Source: Bacillota bacterium
GTDB lineage: Bacteria; Bacillota_A; Clostridia; Peptostreptococcales; Anaerovoracaceae
Reading direction: 5' to 3'
Length of the DNA stretch: 6,508 nt
Assembly (NCBI GenBank): GCA_017556895.1
Contig: JAFYLX010000090.1
Coordinates: 1 to 6,508 of the forward strand
Shown: positions 1 to 5,613 of the stretch, piece by piece
How the letters are laid out: each line of letters begins with the position of its first letter
How positions within the stretch are numbered: position 1 is the stretch's first letter
The notes under the pieces: generated by a model
What the model was told of the DNA's origin: nothing
The model's input: the letters and a program-made list of their open reading frames with translations, nothing else
The model's database searches: none
Program-made: the position numbers and the translations under genes

Positions 1-17
1 GACTATTACTCCAAGCA

Positions 18-362
18 TTATGCTTCGCCTTCCTCTTTAACTTCTTCTACTGTTTCATCTTCGTCTTTAACGCCAAAAGCTTCAGTTAAGTCATTGCCGC
101 TTTGCTTTGCTTCTGCTTCAAACGCCTCAATATTAGCTAAATGCTGATCAATTTTAGCACAAAGACCGTTAATCTTTTCTGCGTCTAGTTCCGCACCAGT
201 CTTTACAACCTGGTATACGTATTCGCCTAATTCTTCTTTAACGTCTTTAATCTTGCCTCTTTCAATAACGATCTTGCCCTTTGCCTTACCATAATCAAAA
301 GTATCGCCGGCAACTTCTCCAACCTTGCTTGCAACCTGTCCTAATTTATCTAAAAATGCCAT
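18..362 (-). CDS. small soluble charged protein of unknown function
   Basis: A complete 114-residue gene with an ATG start and a TAA stop. A near-perfect AAGGAGG (370-376) lies 7 nt before the start and fixes it. The protein has no signal peptide or membrane segment. Residues 1-30 form a short Gly/Ala/Lys-rich amphipathic start (MAFLDKLGQVASKVGEVAGD). Residues 31-88 look helical and possibly coiled-coil, with a C-A-K-I-D stretch at 68-72. Residues 98-114 form a very acidic tail. From memory, the start and the 'LGEYVY...GAELD...LCAKID' pattern resemble small clostridial proteins that often end in a Cys-rich zinc ribbon. Here there is only one Cys and the ribbon is absent. No function is known to me. 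It is divergent from the PLP enzyme gene and shares its promoter region. That the gene is real is well supported by the RBS, the promoter and the composition; the family link is inference. Confidence 0.85.
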   Translation of the reverse strand: MAFLDKLGQVASKVGEVAGDTFDYGKAKGKIVIERGKIKDVKEELGEYVYQVVKTGAELDAEKINGLCAKIDQHLANIEAFEAEAKQSGNDLTEAFGVKDEDETVEEVKEEGEA

Positions 363-394
363 AATGTATCCTCCTTTAAGTAAGTAAATTACAT

Positions 395-423
395 TTTAAA
401 TTATAACACGACTGTGATAAAAT
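395..423 (+). promoter_or_regulatory. predicted sigma-A promoter for the PLP enzyme gene
   Basis: The -35 candidate is TTTAAA (395-400). A 17-bp spacer follows, then the -10 TAAAAT (418-423), preceded by TG at 415-416, which gives an extended -10 (TGATAAAAT). The start codon lies 34 nt downstream of the -10, with the RBS between them. This was matched to consensus by eye only. Confidence 0.55.
400..405 (-). promoter_or_regulatory. predicted extended -10 for the small protein gene
   Basis: On the minus strand the sequence reads TGT-TATAAT, a consensus -10 with the extended TGn element, 37 bp upstream of the ATG at 362. No good -35 is visible at 17-18 bp (the nearest TTGCTT gives a spacer of about 20), which is tolerable for an extended -10 promoter. 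The hexamer touches the -35 of the opposing promoter at base 400, so the two promoters probably compete for polymerase. Confidence 0.55.
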
Positions 424-457
424 AGAAGCAAATAATTATTCAAAAGGAGAGATTTTT

Positions 458-1483
458 ATGCTTTTAGGATACGAAAAAGAGGGCTTTTTACATTTGCCTA
501 CGCCAATTGAATACTTACCTAATATTTCTAAAGATCTTGGAATAGAGTTATATATCAAGAGAGATGACCTTACTCCCCTTGCTATGGGTGGCAATAAGCT
601 AAGAAAGTTGGAATATTTCTTGAAGGATGCACAGGCCAAAGGTGCAACTCTACTTTTAACTACAGGTGGCATACAGACAAACCATGGCAGACTTACACTT
701 GCCGTTGCTAAAAAATATGGAATGAAAGGTGCAATCGTAGCTGTTGGAGAATATCCAGGAGAATTAAGCGCAAACCTTGTTCTAGACACTATGATGGGCT
801 GCGAAGTATGGATCAAGAAGCCAGATGGAGTTCATTCAGACGGCCAGTTAACAAAGATGGCCATAGAAGAAGTCACAAAACATTACGAAGCACAAGGTGA
901 AAACGTTTATTTCATCCCGATGGGTGGTTCAAATGAGCTTGGCTGCCTTGGATACTACGAATGTGCTATGGAAATCGCTGACCAGATCAAGGGAACAGAC
1001 CTTGAGGGCGCTCACCTAGTTACTACAGTGGGCAGCATGGGTACATACATGGGACTTTTCGCAGGTATTAAGAACGAAAAGCTTCCAATGACACTTACCG
1101 GAATCGCAATTCTTCAATACAAAGACGTTATAGACTTTGCTTGCAAGTATTACGAAAGATTCCGTCAGTTTGCGGGACTTGAGCTAACTGCCACTGCAGA
1201 CGAGTTCGTTATTACAACGGAATACGACCGTGGTGCATATAACAATGCGTGCAAGGAAGTTAGAGATGCAATGTACTATATGGCAGAAAAAGAAGCGATC
1301 ATCCTAGACCCTTGCTATACAGGCAAGGCCTTCGCCGGACTTCTAGAAATGGTTAAGAAAGGCGATATCAAGCAGGGCGAAAAGGTAATCTTCCTACACA
1401 CAGGCGGATCACCTGGTATTAACACGCCACACCATAGAATCGAAATTGAAAAAGAAAAAGAACATTTAATCCACGAGTTTTAG
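458..1483 (+). CDS. PLP-dependent D-cysteine desulfhydrase / ACC deaminase family enzyme
   Basis: A complete 341-residue fold-type II PLP enzyme, close to the usual family length of about 330-340. Visible family marks: Y-I-K-R-D-D at 32-37; GGNKLRKLEY at 44-53 with Lys47 as the expected Schiff-base lysine; GGIQTNHGRLT at 70-80 in the substrate carboxylate-binding position; IPMGGSNELGCLGY at 153-166; VGSMGT at 191-196 in the PLP phosphate loop; DPCYTGKA at 284-291; HTGGSPGI at 314-321. Known members cleave D-cysteine to pyruvate, H2S and ammonia, or deaminate ACC or other small amino acids; the enzyme is expected to be cytosolic. Two positions differ from the usual members: Thr74 where Ser is typical (QSN), and Met194 in the phosphate loop where Gly is typical (GSGGT). 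The substrate is therefore uncertain, and I give no gene symbol. The ATG start has an AAGGAGA RBS 7-8 nt upstream. It appears to be a single-gene unit, with its own promoter and a hairpin terminator after the stop. Confidence 0.9.
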   Translation: MLLGYEKEGFLHLPTPIEYLPNISKDLGIELYIKRDDLTPLAMGGNKLRKLEYFLKDAQAKGATLLLTTGGIQTNHGRLTLAVAKKYGMKGAIVAVGEYPGELSANLVLDTMMGCEVWIKKPDGVHSDGQLTKMAIEEVTKHYEAQGENVYFIPMGGSNELGCLGYYECAMEIADQIKGTDLEGAHLVTTVGSMGTYMGLFAGIKNEKLPMTLTGIAILQYKDVIDFACKYYERFRQFAGLELTATADEFVITTEYDRGAYNNACKEVRDAMYYMAEKEAIILDPCYTGKAFAGLLEMVKKGDIKQGEKVIFLHTGGSPGINTPHHRIEIEKEKEHLIHEF

Positions 1484-1520
1484 ATAATCTATCAAAATTC
1501 AAATATCTTTTGATATAAAA

Positions 1521-1560
1521 CAACCCCTTTCGTTAGACTTTCGCCTGACAAAAGGGGTTG
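1521..1560. terminator. bidirectional intrinsic terminator
   Basis: A perfect 10-bp inverted repeat (CAACCCCTTT / AAAGGGGTTG) is extended, after one C-A mismatch, by five more pairs including one G-T (1532-1536 with 1545-1549), closing on an 8-nt loop. It sits 37 nt past the plus-strand stop (1483) and 38 nt past the minus-strand stop (1599). Read on the minus strand the stem is followed by TTTTATAT, a good U-tract. On the plus strand the tail (AATTCATTT) is weaker. It therefore fits a shared terminator for two convergent genes, stronger for the minus-strand gene. Confidence 0.85.
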
Positions 1561-1598
1561 AATTCATTTAAACTATTTTAACCTTATGTTACTTGAAT

Positions 1599-2900
1599 TT
1601 AGTTATATTTCTTTTTTAATGCTGTTGCAAAGCCACCTGCTAGTAACGCAATTGACAGCCATAAAGCCGGATTTGCACTATCAGATGTTGTTGGAACCTT
1701 GTCAACTGGCTTATCAGCCGGTTTGTCAGCTGGAGTATCAACTGGCTTGTCTGTATCAGCTGGCTTATCTGTATCAGCCGGAGTATCTGATTCTGCAGCT
1801 CCAAGATCAACTAAAGCATACGTACTGAAGTGTGTAAGTTCTGCAGTAACTGTATTAGTATCTGCATCATAAACAGATGTTACTTCCTCAATTCTACCGT
1901 CTTCAGCAATATAGTAAACCGCAACATTGTTGCTAAATCCATCAGGCACTGCAAAAGTAATCTTTACAACACCATCAGGCTGCACAGCTTCTTCAAAATT
2001 ATACGCGCTTGCTTCAAACACTACGAAATCTTTAGCTAAATCGCCTAAAGCTTCTTTAACGTCTTCTTTTACAGCCTCATCAGTAACCTTTACACAAGAA
2101 ACGTCTGTGCCTGGTTCAAATACACCATATCCATAGTCGATAACAATTTCGTCCTGAGTAGGAGCTCCTGTACCTGTAAACTCTTCTTCTGCCGGCATCA
2201 AGGATGCATCTACGGACGTATAAGAAGTCATTACTGTATTTTCGCCATCTACTTTAAATGTTGCAACTAGCGTTGATAAGATTCTTTCAGGATATCCATA
2301 AGTGAATACTTCTCCTGTTTCTTCATCAACATATGTTTCTAATACGAATAAGTAATCTTCTCCTTCAACATCGTCAGGACCAGGTTCATACATTTCATAA
2401 TTTTCGTCTACAACAAATGCTTCATATGCATATAGTTCGAATTCACCATTGCCTAAATCTTTGTATCCCTGATAAACGTAATCCGGAATCAAGTCTCCCC
2501 ATCCGCCGATGTAGTACTGATAATAACCGTTCACATATCTAGTATCATCTGCGCGTAATGCCGCCACTAAACTATCAGTTAAAACAAAGTGTTTTGCTAC
2601 CAAAGCTTCATATTCTGCAGCAGGAACCTTGTGAGAAACATCTAGAGGAACACCTTCTTGACCTTCTACATAGTATTCGTCAAGAGCATCACTTTCAAGC
2701 CATGATAAAATCCCATAAACGCATTCCGCTTCTGGATCTTCACCCTTATCATAATATCCATCATAGAAGTAAGACCAGAAATAATAACTATCAGCCATAT
2801 CAAGAGCAGCTTCCAGATTAGCTGCTGGAGTCGCAAAAGCTGTAATACTGCATGATAGTACTAACATTGCAACTAATAAAACAGTCATGAATTTTTTCAT
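1599..2900 (-). CDS. secreted, probably cell-wall or membrane-anchored surface protein, function unknown
   Basis: A complete 433-residue gene. The start is fixed by GGAGG (2907-2911) 6 nt before the ATG. Residues 1-23 form a signal peptide: Lys2-Lys3, a hydrophobic core, and likely signal peptidase I cleavage after A-F-A (21-23). Residues 24 to about 250 are acidic and unusually rich in Tyr and other aromatics (for example YYFWSYFYDGYYD near 39-51). Residues from about 255 to 365 resemble a module I recall from clostridial surface proteins (VKITFAVPDGF, then VAVYYIAEDGRIEEVTSV, then LTHFSTYALVD). Residues 373-401 are a Pro/Asp/Lys linker. The C-terminus has VPTTSD (402-407), a hydrophobic stretch of about 17 residues (411-427) and a KKK tail, which is the layout of a sortase signal with a degenerate LPXTG. 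Anchoring by a sortase or by the membrane segment alone are both possible. No catalytic motif is visible, so I assign no function. It lies downstream of the polyamine operon but has its own promoter-like elements. Confidence 0.9.
   Translation of the reverse strand: MKKFMTVLLVAMLVLSCSITAFATPAANLEAALDMADSYYFWSYFYDGYYDKGEDPEAECVYGILSWLESDALDEYYVEGQEGVPLDVSHKVPAAEYEALVAKHFVLTDSLVAALRADDTRYVNGYYQYYIGGWGDLIPDYVYQGYKDLGNGEFELYAYEAFVVDENYEMYEPGPDDVEGEDYLFVLETYVDEETGEVFTYGYPERILSTLVATFKVDGENTVMTSYTSVDASLMPAEEEFTGTGAPTQDEIVIDYGYGVFEPGTDVSCVKVTDEAVKEDVKEALGDLAKDFVVFEASAYNFEEAVQPDGVVKITFAVPDGFSNNVAVYYIAEDGRIEEVTSVYDADTNTVTAELTHFSTYALVDLGAAESDTPADTDKPADTDKPVDTPADKPADKPVDKVPTTSDSANPALWLSIALLAGGFATALKKKYN
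1698..1784 (-). repeat. Pro/Asp/Lys linker repeats in the surface protein
   Basis: These bases code for residues 373-401, built from short units such as PADTDK (twice, 18-bp period, with CTGTATCAGCYGG recurring at 1751-1763 and 1769-1781) followed by PVDT, PADK, PADK and PVDK variants. Such low-complexity linkers commonly span the peptidoglycan in wall-anchored proteins. The units are short and nearly identical, so repeat number may vary by slippage. Confidence 0.8.
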
Positions 2901-2922
2901 AAGAAACCTCCGTACAATTATT

Positions 2923-2965
2923 ATTGTTGCTATTTTACCATTTTTTAATAAAACAATGCAACAAT
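2923..2965. repeat. 8-bp inverted repeat after potCD
   Basis: ATTGTTGC (2923-2930) and GCAACAAT (2958-2965) are perfect inverted copies 27 bp apart. The outer copy directly abuts the TAG stop of the upstream gene (2966-2968). The repeat brackets the -10 of the predicted promoter for the surface protein gene and overlaps its -35. There is no T-tract after the second arm on the minus strand, so it does not look like an intrinsic terminator. It could be an operator or chance. Confidence 0.4.
2932..2961 (-). promoter_or_regulatory. predicted promoter for the surface protein gene
   Basis: On the minus strand a TTGCAT (2956-2961) is followed by an 18-bp spacer and TAAAAT (2932-2937), about 31 bp before the ATG. 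The -10 matches five of six consensus bases, the -35 only three of six. With no clear terminator after potCD, transcription of this gene by read-through from the transporter operon is also possible. Confidence 0.4.
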
Positions 2966-4801
2966 CTATTCAGCCTTATACTCTTTCCAATATCTAGAGT
3001 ACATTGCATCCGCATCTGGACCTAAATTCTTTAGGGTTTCGGACTTAGAAAGCACATCCTCTGATGGATTTAATACAGGTTCTTCGATAAGATCCTGAAT
3101 TAAGATATTTGGTATTGCATAAGTTAAATATTCGAAGTTAACCTCTGCAACATAGCCGTCAAAGAAGAAGTTAATCCAAGCCTCTGCAGCCTCCTTATTG
3201 CTTACATTCTTAGGAATAGCCCAGCAGTCTGTCCATACTTCTGTACCTTCCTTAGGGATTACGAACTCAAGATTGTCGTTAGCATCCTTTGAATAGATAA
3301 CTTCACCGGAGTTTACAACCGCAAGTGCTGCAGATTCACCAATCATCAGCTCTCTAGCACTGTCGTTAGCAAAGCTATAAACTAGTGGCTTCTGTGCACT
3401 TAATAGATCTGTCATCTCCTGAATTTCTGATTCATTAGTTGTATTAATGGAATAGCCAAGACTCTTAGCCGCAATCATATAACCTTCTCTTAATGAGTTT
3501 GGCATAACGATTCTTCCATCATATGTTTCGTCCCAAAGATCTTCCCAAGAATCGATTTCTGTAGTAATCATATTCTTGTTGTACATGATTCCATAAGTAC
3601 CCCATGTGAATGGAACAGAGTGCTTCATGCCAGGGTCAAAACCTTCCATAAAAGGCTTTATATTATCAGTAATATTAACCGCATTAGGGATATTTTGATA
3701 ATCAAGCTCTGCTAATAGATCCTCGGATACAAGTTTTTCAATCATATAGTCAGATGCGCATATCACGTCATACTGAACGGAATTATTCTTGATTACAGGA
3801 TACATTTCTTCGTTAGTATCAAAGTAGTCTACAGTAACCTTATACCCTGTCTTTTCCTCAAACTCTTCCACAAGTTCTGGGTCAAAGTAGTCACCGAAAC
3901 AATATACGTACAGCTCACCGTTATTTGGAGTTGGATTTCCGAAGAACGTGAACTTGATGCTGCCCACCATAGCAACGACTAAAATCAGTAACATCGCTAC
4001 CATTCTGCGGTTTGACATACCTGTGCTACCACGTTTTTCACTACGACTGCTAAGTACGTTTATGATAATCAATACTACGAATACAGCCACGAATATGATT
4101 GTGGAAAGGGCAAACAATGTTGGTCTAACACCTACCTTCACCTGGCTATAAATTAATGTGGAAAGAGTATTAATCCCAGCCCCTCTAGTAAAGTGTGTGA
4201 TTACGAAGTCATCTACTGACATCGTGAATGATAATAAGAATCCAGACACAATACCTGGCATGATTTCCGGTAGTACAACCTTAAAGAAGGCATAAACAGG
4301 TGTAGCACCAAGGTCTAATGCTGCCTCATATGTCAGGTTCTGTAACTGCTTGAACTTTGGCATAACTGACAAAATTACATAAGGCAGACAGAACGTGATG
4401 TGTGCGAATAGCACCGTACCATAGCTTAAGCTGATGCCAAACAGCAAGAAGGACAGCATGATAGAGATACCGATTACAATATCGGCGTTTAATAGTGGGA
4501 TATTATTTAGTCCCATAATAAATGATTTTTTCTTTTCGCTCATGGCATTTAGGCCAATGCATCCAAGGACACCCACAACAGTGGCGATGATTGACGCCCA
4601 AAGAGCGATTGTAAGTGTATTCCCAAGGGCCTGCATGATTTCGTCATTGCCAAGCATTTCCTCATACCATCTGAAGGAAAAGCCCTGCCAAGAGTTCATG
4701 CTCTTTCCGTCATTGAAGGAAAGCACCATTAAAGCCCCAATCGGGAAGTATAGGAACAATATTATTAGTCCGAGATAGAGTAACTTGCCTAGCTTTTTCA
4801 T
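2966..4801 (-). CDS. potCD: fused polyamine ABC transporter permease and substrate-binding protein (PotC-PotD)
   Basis: One 611-residue frame holds two proteins that are usually separate. Residues 1 to about 255 are a PotC-type permease with about six membrane helices (roughly 5-28, 61-84, 97-122, 128-148, 182-203, 229-250) and the EAA loop contacting PotA (EAALDLGATP at 159-168, ending VLPEIMPG). A basic cytosolic linker (R253 to R266) leads to an extra hydrophobic segment (267-283), which puts the rest outside. Residues from about 295 to 611 match PotD: YVYCFGDYFDPEL, ASDYMIEKL, FTWGTYGIMYN, SWEDLWDETYDGRIVM, NSLREGY, LGYSINTT, and EVWTDCWAIP with Trp523 and Asp525 at the expected amine-binding positions. 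No lipobox Cys is present, so the binding domain is tethered by the helix and not by lipid. The ATG is preceded by GGGGAGGG (core 4812-4816) and overlaps the potB stop by 4 bp (ATGA). The import role is well supported; the exact polyamine is not. Confidence 0.93.
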   Translation of the reverse strand: MKKLGKLLYLGLIILFLYFPIGALMVLSFNDGKSMNSWQGFSFRWYEEMLGNDEIMQALGNTLTIALWASIIATVVGVLGCIGLNAMSEKKKSFIMGLNNIPLLNADIVIGISIMLSFLLFGISLSYGTVLFAHITFCLPYVILSVMPKFKQLQNLTYEAALDLGATPVYAFFKVVLPEIMPGIVSGFLLSFTMSVDDFVITHFTRGAGINTLSTLIYSQVKVGVRPTLFALSTIIFVAVFVVLIIINVLSSRSEKRGSTGMSNRRMVAMLLILVVAMVGSIKFTFFGNPTPNNGELYVYCFGDYFDPELVEEFEEKTGYKVTVDYFDTNEEMYPVIKNNSVQYDVICASDYMIEKLVSEDLLAELDYQNIPNAVNITDNIKPFMEGFDPGMKHSVPFTWGTYGIMYNKNMITTEIDSWEDLWDETYDGRIVMPNSLREGYMIAAKSLGYSINTTNESEIQEMTDLLSAQKPLVYSFANDSARELMIGESAALAVVNSGEVIYSKDANDNLEFVIPKEGTEVWTDCWAIPKNVSNKEAAEAWINFFFDGYVAEVNFEYLTYAIPNILIQDLIEEPVLNPSEDVLSKSETLKNLGPDADAMYSRYWKEYKAE

Positions 4802-5613
4802 ATCATATTACCCTCCCCGTTTCTATCGAATTTTTCAATGAAGGCCATGCTGATAACGATGAAAATCATCATTACAAGTGATAGCCCTGCCCCAAGGTTC
4901 CAGTTGAAGCTTGTTGTAAATTCCTGCTCGATAATGTTACCGATTAGGTTAACCTTGCCTCCTCCTAGGATATTGGAAACTGCGAAAGTTGTAAGTGATG
5001 GAACGAATACCATAGTAACTCCGCTTACGATACCAGGAATAGAAAGCGGAATTATGATTTTCTGCAATACTTCGCGGTAGTTTGCTCCAAGGTCGTATGC
5101 AGCCTCAATAACGTGCTTGTCTATCTTGATTAACGTGTTATAAATTGGCAGAATCATGAACGGTAAATAGTCGTATACCATGCCTAAAACAACCGCCGCC
5201 GGTGTGTTTATAATTTCAAGCGCTGGCAATCCGATAGTGTCTAAAACACTGTTTATAACGCCGTTCTTTTCTAAAAGAACCTGCCATGCCATAGTTCTTA
5301 ATAGGAAATTCATCCACATCGGAAGGATAAATATAAATACTATAAAACCCTTCTTGCCTAGCCCACTATCTCTTAAAATTAGCCCTAGCGGAAAGGCAAT
5401 GATAAGACAAATCACAGTACTTACAAAGGCAAGTAATAGTGATAATCCAAGAGCCTCCATATGCTCAGGTGTAGAGATAGCTGTAATGTTTTCGATCGTA
5501 AATGCACCACTTCTGTCAGTTAGTCCGTAGAAGGCGATTACCCCCAGCGGGATAATAGTTCCACATAGCATAAAGATCAAGAATGGCGCACTAAAAAATT
5601 GCTTCTTATTCAT
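4798..5613 (-). CDS. potB: polyamine ABC transporter permease PotB
   Basis: A complete 271-residue inner-membrane permease of the spermidine/putrescine (PotB) type, of usual length. It has about six hydrophobic helices (near 9-30, 55-80, 90-112, 139-160, 190-212, 243-260). The EAA coupling loop is [14 protein letters not shown] at 170-183, followed by [25 protein letters not shown] (106-121) is typical of this family. It should pair with the PotC half of the next gene to form the channel driven by PotA. The start is certain enough: the codon just before the ATG is an in-frame TAG, and the next Met is at residue 15, inside the first helix. The gene overlaps the end of potA by 8 bp and the start of potCD by 4 bp, so the three are one operon with coupled translation. 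Confidence 0.95.
   Translation of the reverse strand: MNKKQFFSAPFLIFMLCGTIIPLGVIAFYGLTDRSGAFTIENITAISTPEHMEALGLSLLLAFVSTVICLIIAFPLGLILRDSGLGKKGFIVFIFILPMWMNFLLRTMAWQVLLEKNGVINSVLDTIGLPALEIINTPAAVVLGMVYDYLPFMILPIYNTLIKIDKHVIEAAYDLGANYREVLQKIIIPLSIPGIVSGVTMVFVPSLTTFAVSNILGGGKVNLIGNIIEQEFTTSFNWNLGAGLSLVMMIFIVISMAFIEKFDRNGEGNMI

Larger units (their letters stand above)
363..457. promoter_or_regulatory. divergent intergenic control region
   Basis: This 95-bp AT-rich gap lies between two genes that start away from each other. It holds a minus-strand promoter for the small protein gene and a plus-strand promoter for the PLP enzyme gene, plus both ribosome binding sites (370-376 minus; AAGGAGA 444-450 plus). 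An imperfect palindrome at 401-420 (7 of 10 pairs match) lies between and across the two -10 elements, so one bound regulator could affect both genes. The elements are seen in the sequence; the regulatory role is inference. Confidence 0.6.

Noticed and set aside
436..816. 126-residue open frame on the minus strand over the PLP enzyme gene
   Set aside because: It lies antisense to a strongly conserved enzyme and has no good RBS or family features; it is a shadow frame.
1503..1516. Small hairpin ATATC-TTTT-GATAT
   Set aside because: It is a five-pair AT-rich stem that is too weak to act alone, beside the much stronger terminator stem.
1698..1784. Possible CRISPR or tandem-repeat array
   Set aside because: The repeats are short, lie in frame inside a coding region and encode a low-complexity protein linker; there are no spacers.
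1586..1828. Plus-strand frame with Leu/Tyr/Gln repeats
   Set aside because: The repeats are the complement of the Pro/Asp/Lys linker codons of the surface protein; there is no RBS.
2840..2860. Lipoprotein signal at Cys17 of the surface protein (VLSC)
   Set aside because: Leu at -2 fits the lipobox poorly, A-F-A at 21-23 is a good signal peptidase I site, and the protein already has a C-terminal anchor.
2901..2965. Intrinsic terminator after potCD
   Set aside because: The inverted repeat is AT-rich with a 27-nt loop and is not followed by a T-tract on the minus strand.
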